Assembly: GCA_938024025.1 (NCBI GenBank)
Contig: CALJBY010000267.1
Location: 1 to 7,659, forward strand
Direction: 5' to 3'
Source of the DNA: an uncultured bacterium
Lineage (GTDB): Bacteria; Desulfobacterota; WTBG01
Length of the DNA stretch: 7,659 bases
The first letter of the stretch is position 1. Each line of letters starts with the position of its first letter. The position numbers and the translations under genes were made by a program. The notes beneath the pieces were generated by a model. It was not told the origin of the DNA. It saw nothing but the letters and a program-made list of their open reading frames with translations, and ran no database searches. This document shows positions 1-7,482 of the stretch, piece after piece.

Positions 1-219
1 GCCCTGGCCCAAACTATTGGACGGTGGGGCAACTATTTCAACCAAGAACTTTTTGGTCTGCCAACGTATAAGCCCTGGGGAATACCAATTGATATATTAC
101 ACAGGCCTGTTGAGTATTTATCTAATAATTATTTTCATCCAACCTTTTTATATGAATCAATTGGAAACCTCCTAATATTTATTTTTCTTATATATTTTAT
201 AAGCTATATAATAAAAAAA
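1..219 (+). pseudogene. lgt: prolipoprotein diacylglyceryl transferase (Lgt), 3' part only, apparently truncated
   Basis: Reading from base 1 gives the Lgt signature [13 protein letters not shown] (residues 7-19 of the fragment), then [11 protein letters not shown], then HPTFLYES (46-53) and a hydrophobic segment ending in KK near base 219. Lgt is the inner-membrane enzyme that transfers diacylglycerol from phosphatidylglycerol to the lipobox cysteine of prelipoproteins. Known Lgt proteins continue with a further membrane segment containing a conserved arginine (the YGxxRFxxE region). Nothing like that follows here in any frame. The reading frame stays open to a TAA at 505-507, but beyond about base 219 it is low-complexity sequence and then the out-of-frame start of the next gene. 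The [14 protein letters not shown] version of the signature recalls Lgt of Actinobacteria, Chloroflexi and candidate-phyla bacteria more than the proteobacterial form; this is from memory. The 5' part lies outside the window. Family identity is secure. Whether the gene is a pseudogene, a rearrangement product or an assembly join is open. Confidence 0.8.
207..212 (+). promoter_or_regulatory. possible -10 element upstream of the aldo/keto reductase gene
   Basis: A perfect TATAAT hexamer lies about 53 nt before the ATG at 266, which would give a leader of roughly 45-50 nt. No good -35 hexamer is present at 16-18 nt spacing; the region upstream is T-rich (TTTCTT at 17 nt). The surrounding DNA is so AT-rich that a chance match is quite possible. 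Confidence 0.3.
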
Positions 220-251
220 GATATATCTAGTACAAAAATTTATCAATCAAT

Positions 252-256
252 AGAGG
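252..256 (+). promoter_or_regulatory. ribosome binding site of the aldo/keto reductase gene
   Basis: AGAGG sits 9 nt before the ATG at 266. An in-frame TAG at 251-253 blocks any upstream start. Together they fix the start at 266, with the ATG at 272 as the only near alternative. This is the clearest Shine-Dalgarno sequence in the window. Confidence 0.6.
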
Positions 257-265
257 TATGGCCAC

Positions 266-1483
266 ATGGCAATGAGAAGAATAAACCGACGGAAATTTTT
301 TACGGAATGCAGTGTAAAACTGTCCGGTGCTTCTTTACTCCTCAGTCAGTATTGTGCACAACCTGCCTTTGCATCACAAGGAGAGCCTCCACATACGAGG
401 CAAAAAGAGCCAACCATGGAATATTGCACTCTTGGCAAAACCGGACTAAAGGTATCGGTTGTAAGTCATGGTTTAGCCCAGTTAAAAGAACCGGCGGTCA
501 TATTTAAGGCACTCGATTTAGGGATTAACTTTTTCGATACTGCACATGTCTATCGAAATGGTAATAGTGAAATACTGCTCGGTAAAGTGCTGAAAGAATA
601 CGGGAGAAAAAAGGTTTTTATTGCCACCAAACTTCCACCATTATTTCAATTACAAAAAAATCCCATGGAAAAGGACCCTCTGCTTGAAAGAAAGACAATG
701 GATGAAATAATGGAAAAGAGCCTGAAGCGTCTCCAAACAGATTACGTGGATGTGCTCTTTGTACACGACGTCCTGGACAAAAAGTGGCTTACAAATGAAA
801 CCATTCTTTCATTCCTGGAAAAGTTAAAAAAAGAGGGGCAAGCCCGTTTTGTGGGTGTTTCTCTCCATGATAGAAGAATATTTATAGATGTAGCAGATCA
901 GCTAGCAAAACTTGCCTTCTATGACGTTCTACTTGCCTGGTTAAATTTCTTAAGTCCACCGGAAGAAGTTGAGGCTTTAAGGGAAGTCCGCAAAAAGGAT
1001 ATTGGTGTTATTGCCATGAAAACACAGGTTGGAGGATATGATGATGAGCCCACCGCTTCCTTAAGTCCCCATCAGGCAACCTTGAAGTGGGCATTAAACC
1101 AGGATTTTGTAGATTGTGCTGTTCCCGGGATGAAAAATATGGAGGAACTCATAGAAAATGTTGGGGCAGTAGGAAAAAAGATGAGTTGGAGTGATAGAAA
1201 GACTCTTCACACGTATTATAACTCCATAAAGCACAAGTACTGCACTATGTGTGCTCAGTGCCTGCCAGGTTGTGGTAATGCTATCGATATTCTTAACATC
1301 AACAGAGCGCTTATGTATTATGAGGGATACAGAGATCTTGAGCAGGCTCGGCAGACCTACCGTCAATTAACTAATAGAGAAAATGCTTATTCCTGTATCA
1401 ATTGTTCATCTCCAACCTGTCAATGTGTTAACGGCATTCAGATCGCAAAAAGAATGCACTATGCACACTCGCTTTTTGCGTAG
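266..1483 (+). CDS. Tat-exported aldo/keto reductase with C-terminal [4Fe-4S] ferredoxin-like domain
   Basis: The 405-residue protein starts with a twin-arginine signal: R8-R9-K-F-F, a hydrophobic stretch GASLLLSQY, and a likely cleavage after AFA (residue 36 or 37). It therefore probably folds in the cytoplasm with its cofactors and is exported to the periplasm. Residues about 51-300 form an aldo/keto reductase barrel ([14 protein letters not shown] start, [22 protein letters not shown]). The catalytic tetrad is visible as D91, Y96, K122 and H167. The tail (about 325-395) carries C326-x2-C-x2-C-x3-C336, a canonical [4Fe-4S] motif. It also has a second, irregular set, C377-x2-C380-x4-C385-x-C387. 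This architecture matches the COG1453-type ferredoxin-linked aldo/keto reductases, so electrons may come from Fe-S partners rather than only from NADPH. The substrate is unknown. The gene lies directly after the broken lgt and 128 nt before the transporter gene. The family call is firm; export is likely. Confidence 0.88.
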   Translation: MAMRRINRRKFFTECSVKLSGASLLLSQYCAQPAFASQGEPPHTRQKEPTMEYCTLGKTGLKVSVVSHGLAQLKEPAVIFKALDLGINFFDTAHVYRNGNSEILLGKVLKEYGRKKVFIATKLPPLFQLQKNPMEKDPLLERKTMDEIMEKSLKRLQTDYVDVLFVHDVLDKKWLTNETILSFLEKLKKEGQARFVGVSLHDRRIFIDVADQLAKLAFYDVLLAWLNFLSPPEEVEALREVRKKDIGVIAMKTQVGGYDDEPTASLSPHQATLKWALNQDFVDCAVPGMKNMEELIENVGAVGKKMSWSDRKTLHTYYNSIKHKYCTMCAQCLPGCGNAIDILNINRALMYYEGYRDLEQARQTYRQLTNRENAYSCINCSSPTCQCVNGIQIAKRMHYAHSLFA

Positions 1484-1611
1484 AGGCAAGAACAATCACC
1501 ATATCCGATACCGTGCAATGCTTACAACCCACACCGTTCACTAGATTCTTTGTCCCATTAAACCCGTGAGAAATACTAGAGTAAAACCTGTTATGTGGAT
1601 TCCTTTCAGTC
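1484..1611 (+). other. intergenic gap between the reductase and transporter genes
   Basis: This 128-nt gap contains no convincing terminator or gene. A weak promoter-like pair is present: TTGTCC at 1550-1555 and TACTAG at 1574-1579, 18 nt apart. Neither hexamer is close to consensus. I see no strong Shine-Dalgarno sequence before the ATG at 1612. The sequence does not settle whether the reductase shares a transcript with the downstream genes. Confidence 0.3.
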
Positions 1612-3972
1612 ATGAATAAACTCTCAGATTTTATCATTGAAAAGAGGATATTGATCCTTTCTATCACTATGGTAATTACTTTTTTCTTTGCATACAAGCT
1701 CAAAGATTTAAAGGTGTTTACCAAATTTGCTGACCTGCTACCCCAGGGGCATGAGTACATTAAACTGCACAACAGGATTCGGTCCCAGTTTGGTGGTGCC
1801 AATTCTCTGGTGTTAGTGCTCCAGGTGAGAGAAGGGGACATTTTCACTCCTCAGACACTTCAAAAGATAAAGGATATAACTGATGAATTGTACCTTATCC
1901 CCGCTGTAGATCGGTTCAAGATCGCCTCCATTGCATTAAAAAAGATGATGCTCGTGGAGGCAATTTCAGGCGGTTCTCGTGTAGTACCTCTGATGTGGCC
2001 GGAGGTGCCTAAGACACAAGAAGAGGCAGTAACACTAAGAGAGAAGGTCTATGGCAGTTTCTTCTACGGAAGCTTTGTCTTTTTTGACTGTAAAAAGACT
2101 CTCATCACGGCGGACTTTTTTGAAGACGAGATTGACTATTCAGTGGTCTTCAAAGCATTGCGCCGGTTGCAGGATACATACGAAGATACCAATCACATCC
2201 TCTCCATACATGGAGAACCTATGCACCTTGGTTATGTCGATTCCTATGTGGGTGATGTGCTACGAATTATGATTATCACCTTTCTGGTTGTGCTCTTTCT
2301 TTTCTACTATTGGTATCGATCTATTCGTGCAACGGTACTCCCGATTCTGGCAGCCCTTTTAAGCGGGGTATGGGGATTAGGTCTCATGAGCCTTCTGGGT
2401 TATAACTTGGATCCTCTTATCCTCGTATTTCCCTTTCTGGTTGCCTCCCGGGCCGCCTGTCACACGGTTCAGGTAGTCAAACGCTATTCAGAAGAGTGCC
2501 TGATAGTAAAAGAGGGTAAACGAGCGTGCAAGAGAGTAATCGAAGGCATGTTCAAACCGGGGTTTACCGCCATCACCACCGACGCCATGGGCATTATCCT
2601 TATCGCCTTAACCCCCATTCAAATGCTCCAGAAGATCACCATAGTCTGCACCTTCTGGTGTATTGCCCAGGTTATCATCGCCATGATATTTATTCCCATC
2701 GTCTTAAGCTTTTTGCCCATTTCTTCCAACCTCCTCAAGAAATTTGAGAAGAAAGGTGTCCTGGATCGCGTTTTAGCCAGAGTAGGATTTCTCATGGGAG
2801 GAAAAGGAAGCCTGCTGGTCTTTGCCATGGTACCCGTATTAATCATCTTAGGATACCTAGGAGCAAAAGATATCCAGGTGGGAGATGCCATGCCCGGTTC
2901 CTCATTGCTCTGGCCCTGGCACCGGTACAACCAGGATGGGTTTAGGATCGCTTTCAGTATGCCTATCGTAAGTCCACTGTATGTGGTAATGGAGGGGGAA
3001 AAGCAAGATGATTTACTGTCCTGCCCCGGAAAGCAAAGAAGAACCTGTGCCGATAATCTTAGAGATATGTTTCGGTTTCAGACATTCATGCAGGGAACAG
3101 CAGGGATGAAGGTAATGTTTACCCGATCGATTATCTCCATGTCTGCCGGTGGCAGTTCTTTTGTTCACGAAGGAGATCCCAACTGGTCTTTTTTTCCCAC
3201 AGACGATAGAGAGGTATGCTTTAGCTACAGGACCGCCGTCCTCATGGGAGAGCCAGGGACTATGGATATGTTCGTTGATGCAGAAGACAAAAGTGCTAAT
3301 ATTATGATCTACTGTAGAGATAAAACAGCAACGACCATAAAGTCTGTAATTGCAAGGGTTAAGGAGTATGTTGATAATCACTCGGAACTTCAGCCCCCCT
3401 TGCACTATAAGCTGGCTGGAGGTGCCGTCGGGGTTCAAGCTGCCATCAATGAGGTTATTGAAGAGTACCACTGGAAGACACTTGTCTGGGCTTTGCTTGC
3501 CATATTTCTTATTTGCTGGGTAATGTTCAGATCCATTGTAGCAGCGCTGATATTAACTATTCCCCTCATCATATCCAATCTCATTGCTTTTTCCATGATG
3601 GCTACTGGAATATTTTATCTGCTTCCTGTGCCCATTACCATAACACAGAGTACGCTGCCTGTTGCTGCGGTGGGAATAGGTCTCGGGGTAGATTATGGCA
3701 TCTATATGCTGGGAAGGATCCTGGAAGAATATAAGATTGGAAAGGACTTAAAGGGTGCTATCACTTCCAGCATGACATCGGTAGGTGAGCCGGTGGTTTT
3801 TACCGCCCTGGCGATGACTGCTGGTCTTGTCGTCTGGGTCTTTTCTCCCTTAATGTTTCAGGCCACCATGGGATTTTTCCTGGCGACCATCCTGCTGCTC
3901 AATATGCTGGGTGGCCTCTTGCTGGTACCCAGTTTTGTGGCGATAATAAAACCGAGATGTATAGTCAGATAA
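1612..3972 (+). CDS. RND superfamily (MMPL/HAE3-type) transporter, 12 TM
   Basis: The 786-residue inner-membrane protein has the duplicated RND layout. TM1 is at about 12-28, followed by a large extracytoplasmic domain (29-215). TM2-TM6 lie at about 217-368 and TM7 at 399-417. A second extracytoplasmic domain spans 418-620, and TM8-TM12 lie at about 622-779. The second half carries GIGLGVDYGIYML (688-700) in TM10. Its D694-Y695 pair is the likely proton-relay site known from MmpL-type pumps. The equivalent TM4 stretch (PFLVASRAACHTVQ, 274-287) has no Asp-Tyr pair. This resembles the ARAxSH variant I recall from HAE3-like proteins. Members export lipids, hopanoids or other hydrophobic compounds; the cargo here cannot be read from sequence. 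An in-frame TAA at 1582-1584 and the lack of another good start support ATG 1612, although no clear ribosome site precedes it. The next gene begins 6 nt downstream, so the two are almost certainly co-transcribed. Confidence 0.9.
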   Translation: MNKLSDFIIEKRILILSITMVITFFFAYKLKDLKVFTKFADLLPQGHEYIKLHNRIRSQFGGANSLVLVLQVREGDIFTPQTLQKIKDITDELYLIPAVDRFKIASIALKKMMLVEAISGGSRVVPLMWPEVPKTQEEAVTLREKVYGSFFYGSFVFFDCKKTLITADFFEDEIDYSVVFKALRRLQDTYEDTNHILSIHGEPMHLGYVDSYVGDVLRIMIITFLVVLFLFYYWYRSIRATVLPILAALLSGVWGLGLMSLLGYNLDPLILVFPFLVASRAACHTVQVVKRYSEECLIVKEGKRACKRVIEGMFKPGFTAITTDAMGIILIALTPIQMLQKITIVCTFWCIAQVIIAMIFIPIVLSFLPISSNLLKKFEKKGVLDRVLARVGFLMGGKGSLLVFAMVPVLIILGYLGAKDIQVGDAMPGSSLLWPWHRYNQDGFRIAFSMPIVSPLYVVMEGEKQDDLLSCPGKQRRTCADNLRDMFRFQTFMQGTAGMKVMFTRSIISMSAGGSSFVHEGDPNWSFFPTDDREVCFSYRTAVLMGEPGTMDMFVDAEDKSANIMIYCRDKTATTIKSVIARVKEYVDNHSELQPPLHYKLAGGAVGVQAAINEVIEEYHWKTLVWALLAIFLICWVMFRSIVAALILTIPLIISNLIAFSMMATGIFYLLPVPITITQSTLPVAAVGIGLGVDYGIYMLGRILEEYKIGKDLKGAITSSMTSVGEPVVFTALAMTAGLVVWVFSPLMFQATMGFFLATILLLNMLGGLLLVPSFVAIIKPRCIVR

Positions 3973-3978
3973 AAATAT

Positions 3979-5094
3979 ATGAAGCAGGGTAAAGAAAAAA
4001 ACACAAATATTGTGATGATTCGAATCATTGCTATAGGGCTTATTGTGCTTGGCACTGCAATTGGGATGAGCATAGGAATGACGAGGCAAATGGATCCGGA
4101 AACCCGGAAGATTTTCATACTCCTCTTCAAGATCTATGAAAATCTGGTGCGGGCCAGTGCTATCATTCTGGGTGTCTTTTTTACCATTCGCTATACCCTT
4201 CAGAAAAAGGGTACACTATCTCGATTCAGGATTACCAGCTTGATGAGTTTTTCCCTCATGGCCTTTACATTTTTAATTCTTCTGCCACTGCTTACCCGCT
4301 TTTGGGATTTGTACTTTGGCATCAGTCCTTTTCCCTGGTCAACCTTTCCCCTGCAGCTTCTCTCAATAGGTTCATATTTCGGCAACAGTTTTGAAGAACC
4401 CTATGGGATGAATGGGGTTACCATTCTTTTATATACCTACTTTGGTTATCAAATAGTTCTTTTTACCGGCACCCTTTTTCTGGGCAGGCGCTGGCACTGC
4501 AGTATGCTCTGTCTGATTAACGGTGCTCATGCAGAGTCGATGGGTGTTGCTCTTCCCTTGACGCCACACAATAAGAAGAGACCCCAGTCTAAGCAGATAA
4601 AGCCCGCTCTAAGGAAAATACTTATATCCGTTCAGCTGTTCCTGTTTTTCTTGAACATGGTGTTAATCTTCTTTTGGAGTTTCTTTGCATATTACCTGGT
4701 TTCCTTTGTTTCCATCAGACTGCTGATGATTGTGGAAATACTGAAATATTTCACCCTGGAGCTTTTCCTCTTTATGTTTCTATGGCTCTTCATTGGAGGC
4801 AGAGGTTACTGTTACTACTGTCCGGTGGGATTTTTGCTTGGTATACTAGGAAGAGGTGTTGGTCAGAAAATTGAAACAGGTCTCACCCACTGCACCAACT
4901 GTAATGCCTGTAATGATGCATGTAAAATGTCTGTCGATGTGGCTTCATCTGCAATGAGCAATATACCGGTGGAAACAGAACAGTGCACCGGCTGTGGTCT
5001 TTGTGTGGATAGTTGCCCAACACACAATCTCAGGTATACAACGCGATTCATGGATTGGCTAAGAAAAAGGGAACGACCTGCGGTTAGTGTATAA
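3979..5094 (+). CDS. NapH/MauN-like membrane protein with two [4Fe-4S] ferredoxin motifs
   Basis: The 371-residue protein has about six membrane segments (roughly 11-32, 54-71, 86-106, 148-168, 215-240 and 251-273), then a soluble ferredoxin tail. Two GR-x2-C loop motifs of the NapH/NosR/MauN type are present: GRRWHCSMLC (C174, C178) and GRGYCYYCPVG (C278, C281). The first lacks the usual proline after its second Cys. The second has two residues between its cysteines instead of three. The tail has two canonical clusters, C305-x2-C-x2-C-x3-C315 and C336-x2-C-x2-C-x3-C346-P. Basic residues in the N-terminus, loop 72-85 and loop 169-214 put these parts and the ferredoxin tail in the cytoplasm, as in NapH. 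Relatives pass electrons between quinones or cytoplasmic donors and periplasmic partners. The gene starts 6 nt after the transporter stop, without an obvious ribosome site, suggesting translational coupling. The hairpin at 5129-5172 ends its transcript. The fold is clear; the partner and direction of electron flow are unknown. Confidence 0.87.
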   Translation: MKQGKEKNTNIVMIRIIAIGLIVLGTAIGMSIGMTRQMDPETRKIFILLFKIYENLVRASAIILGVFFTIRYTLQKKGTLSRFRITSLMSFSLMAFTFLILLPLLTRFWDLYFGISPFPWSTFPLQLLSIGSYFGNSFEEPYGMNGVTILLYTYFGYQIVLFTGTLFLGRRWHCSMLCLINGAHAESMGVALPLTPHNKKRPQSKQIKPALRKILISVQLFLFFLNMVLIFFWSFFAYYLVSFVSIRLLMIVEILKYFTLELFLFMFLWLFIGGRGYCYYCPVGFLLGILGRGVGQKIETGLTHCTNCNACNDACKMSVDVASSAMSNIPVETEQCTGCGLCVDSCPTHNLRYTTRFMDWLRKRERPAVSV

Positions 5095-5128
5095 TGCTGA
5101 AGGATCAACAGGAAAAACCGAGTAACAC

Positions 5129-5172
5129 GTGGTGCTTTTGGGTTCATTACTAGCAAGAGCACCACTTTTCTT
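5129..5172 (+). terminator. intrinsic terminator after the NapH-like gene
   Basis: GTGGTGCTTTTG (5129-5140) pairs with CAAGAGCACCAC (5154-5165). This gives a 12-bp stem with one G-U pair and a 13-nt loop, followed by TTTTCTT (5166-5172). It starts 34 nt after the stop codon at 5094. It separates the transporter/NapH-like transcript from glgX and lies inside the region that an over-long glgX frame would translate. Confidence 0.8.
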
Positions 5173-5218
5173 GCTGTTATTACTATACCTGAAAACCTTT
5201 CCATGCTATAGTAGCCGT

Positions 5219-7378
5219 ATGAAAGAAACGAACAACACATCTCTACTTAAGACGTCCCCCGGAACGCCCCTTCCCCTGGGGACAACCTGCTCTGCAAACG
5301 GAGTCCAATTCTCCGTATTCAGCCGTCACGCCACCGCGGTCGTATTGCAGCTTTTTAACAGCGCGAGTGGGAATGACCTCTCAGGTGAGATCATCCTGGA
5401 TCCCGAGCACAACAAGACCGGGGATATCTGGCATGTCTTCGTCGAAGGGATCAAGGCGGGACAGCTCTACGGCTACCGTGCAGATGGACCGTACCGACCC
5501 CAGGAGGGATTGCGCTTTAACAAAAACAAACTTCTCTTAGATCCCTACACACGTGGGGTCACCGGTAATTTCAACTGGGACCTTTCCGATGCCCGGAGTT
5601 ATGACAGTAATTCCACTGAAGGTGATCTCTCTTTTTCTACCCTCGACAGCGCGGGTGGTGCACCCAAGAGCATCGTCGTGGACAACTCCTTTGACTGGGG
5701 AGATGATCGTCCCTTAAAGATCCCCATGAAGGATACCATTATTTACGAGACCCATATTCGCGGACTCACCTCTCATCCAAGCTCCGGCGTGAGTCATCCC
5801 GGAACCTTTCAGGGAGTGATCGAAAAAATACCCTACTTGCAGCAACTGGGCATTACTGCGGTAGAACTGCTTCCCATTCATGAATTTGATGAACATGAAA
5901 TCATGCGCAAAGACCCCACCACCGGCAGACAGCTCTCCAACTACTGGGGATACAGCACCATCAGCTTCTTTGCACCCAAAGGGCGCTACAGCAGTTCAGG
6001 ATCAATGGGAGAGCAGGTACAGGAGTTCAAAACAATGGTCATCGCACTCCACAAGGCAGGTATTGAGGTAATACTCGATGTTGTCTTCAACCACACGGCA
6101 GAAGGTGATGAAACAGGTCCTACCCTCTGTTTTCGCGGCTTGGATAATACTATCTACTACCTCCTGTCAGAAGGGGGAAGACGGTACAAAAATTTTTCAG
6201 GATGTGGCAATACCCTCAACTGTAATCATCCTGTCGTACGGGGCTTGATTCTGGACTGCTTGCTCTACTGGGTCATTGAGATGCATGTAGACGGCTTTCG
6301 TTTTGATCTTGCATCAATCCTTGGCAGAAATCAGGAGGGTAAGATACTTAAAAATTCACCGCTGATCGAACGTATTGCAGAAAATCCCGTTTTACGGGAT
6401 ACGAAAATTATTGCCGAGGCATGGGATGCAGGAGGGGCTTATCAGGTCGGCGATTTTCCCGGCAGGTGGGCTGAATGGAACGGCCACTACCGTGATGACA
6501 TCAGGCGTTTCTGGAGCGGAGATGCCGGGATGGTCCCTCAGCTGGCAACGCGATTAGCCGGGAGTTCAGATCTCTACCAGAAAAACGGCAGGGCACCTTT
6601 CCACAGTGTCAATTTTGTCACCTGTCACGACGGGTTTACCCTCCATGACCTGGTAAGCTACTCAACCAAACACAATGAAGCTAATGGGCACACTAATGAA
6701 GATGGAACAAATGAAAACTTCAGCTGCAATTATGGCGTGGAAGGAGAAACGGATAGCGAGACCATTAACACGCTTAGAACCCGCCAGGTTAAGAATTTCA
6801 TAGCCACCCTTATGCTCTCACAGGGTGTACCCATGCTCCTGGGAGGCGATGAATTCAGACGGACACAACGGGGTAACAATAATGCCTATTGCCAGGACAA
6901 TGAGCTATCCTGGTATGACTGGAACTTTGTGAAGCAACACAAGGGGATCGTTCGTTTTACCAAAGAGCTTATAGCCTTCCGAAAACGGCATCCCTGCCTG
7001 AGGAGGACCCACTTCTTTTCGGGTGAGGATACTGATCACGATGGTATTGCCGATATCAGCTGGTATACCGCTGCCGCCCACGAGCCGGATTGGCGTAATG
7101 ACAGCACATCATTAGCGTGTCTTATTGACGGCAGTTACCCCGAAATAAGCGGTGATGTTACCGATAATGACCTCTACCTCATGTTCAATGGTTCCGAAAA
7201 AGCATTAAAATTTGTCCTTCCCAAACTGCACTCGGGGAAAACGTGGTGGAGAGCACTGGATACGGCCCTTACTGCCCCCCGGGATATTGTAACGGATGGC
7301 AAAGAACGCCCGATAAAGCCCAACCGGCCTTACCGGATGGCGCCACGCAGTGTGGTTGTACTGCTCAGCAAACCATAA
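5219..7378 (+). CDS. glgX: glycogen debranching enzyme GlgX (GH13 isoamylase/TreX type)
   Basis: From ATG 5219 the protein has 719 residues, a normal GlgX/TreX length. It hydrolyses alpha-1,6 branch linkages of glycogen or limit dextrins in the cytoplasm. The N-terminal CBM48-like domain (about 15-110) begins GTPLPLGTTCSANGVQFSVF. The GH13 barrel shows all four conserved regions: I DVVFNHT (287-293), II GFRFDLAS (359-366, nucleophile D363), III IIAEAWD (397-403, acid/base E400), and IV FVTCHD (466-471, stabiliser D471). A short beta domain ends the protein. The frame is open upstream to a GTG at 5129, but that stretch is the terminator and its T-rich tail, so I reject it. No strong ribosome site precedes 5219. 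A TATAGT at 5207-5212 sits so close to the ATG that, if it is a -10, the transcript would be almost leaderless; no matching -35 is seen. Terminators on both sides indicate a single-gene unit. The function is confident; TreX versus GlgX specificity cannot be settled here. Confidence 0.94.
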   Translation: MKETNNTSLLKTSPGTPLPLGTTCSANGVQFSVFSRHATAVVLQLFNSASGNDLSGEIILDPEHNKTGDIWHVFVEGIKAGQLYGYRADGPYRPQEGLRFNKNKLLLDPYTRGVTGNFNWDLSDARSYDSNSTEGDLSFSTLDSAGGAPKSIVVDNSFDWGDDRPLKIPMKDTIIYETHIRGLTSHPSSGVSHPGTFQGVIEKIPYLQQLGITAVELLPIHEFDEHEIMRKDPTTGRQLSNYWGYSTISFFAPKGRYSSSGSMGEQVQEFKTMVIALHKAGIEVILDVVFNHTAEGDETGPTLCFRGLDNTIYYLLSEGGRRYKNFSGCGNTLNCNHPVVRGLILDCLLYWVIEMHVDGFRFDLASILGRNQEGKILKNSPLIERIAENPVLRDTKIIAEAWDAGGAYQVGDFPGRWAEWNGHYRDDIRRFWSGDAGMVPQLATRLAGSSDLYQKNGRAPFHSVNFVTCHDGFTLHDLVSYSTKHNEANGHTNEDGTNENFSCNYGVEGETDSETINTLRTRQVKNFIATLMLSQGVPMLLGGDEFRRTQRGNNNAYCQDNELSWYDWNFVKQHKGIVRFTKELIAFRKRHPCLRRTHFFSGEDTDHDGIADISWYTAAAHEPDWRNDSTSLACLIDGSYPEISGDVTDNDLYLMFNGSEKALKFVLPKLHSGKTWWRALDTALTAPRDIVTDGKERPIKPNRPYRMAPRSVVVLLSKP

Positions 7379-7406
7379 GTACCTGCACGGCACTGCTCCC
7401 GCATAA

Positions 7407-7442
7407 AAAAAGTGGTTAGAAGAGTTCTCCTAACCACTTTTT
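7407..7442. terminator. bidirectional intrinsic terminator between convergent genes
   Basis: AAAAAGTGGTTAG (7407-7419) pairs perfectly with CTAACCACTTTTT (7430-7442), giving a 13-bp stem and a 10-nt loop. Inside the loop GAG and CTC can pair further. The A-run on one side and the T-run on the other make it work on both strands, ending glgX from the left and the CCG-domain gene from the right. Confidence 0.92.
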
Positions 7443-7482
7443 GACGTCCATTGAATATGCACAGCACCGATGCAGTATACTG

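Noticed and set aside
307..507. Open frame overlapping the start of the reductase gene.
   Set aside because: It is only the out-of-frame continuation of the lgt frame through the reductase gene. It has Cys/Arg-rich random-looking sequence and no start signals of its own.
1444..1480. Perfect 9-bp inverted repeat CGCAAAAAG/CTTTTTGCG at the end of the reductase gene.
   Set aside because: It has a 19-nt loop, an A/T-dominated stem and no T-tract after it, and it lies inside the coding sequence. It is unlikely to be an efficient terminator.
1428..1847. Minus-strand open frame of 139 codons covering the intergenic gap.
   Set aside because: Much of it is antisense to the starts and ends of two well-supported genes. 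The product has no recognisable motif, and no ribosome site is evident.
3013..3471. Long minus-strand open frame within the transporter gene.
   Set aside because: It is an antisense shadow of the second extracytoplasmic domain of the transporter, with no motif or start signal.
5171..5212. Promoter for glgX formed by TTGCTG (5171) and TATAGT (5207).
   Set aside because: The spacing is 30 nt, far from the 16-18 nt needed, so the pair cannot act together as a sigma-70 promoter.
5129..5218. A 30-residue hydrophobic N-terminal extension of GlgX starting at GTG 5129, resembling a signal peptide.
   Set aside because: It coincides with a 12-bp terminator stem and its T-tract. It has no ribosome site, and GlgX homology starts only after ATG 5219.
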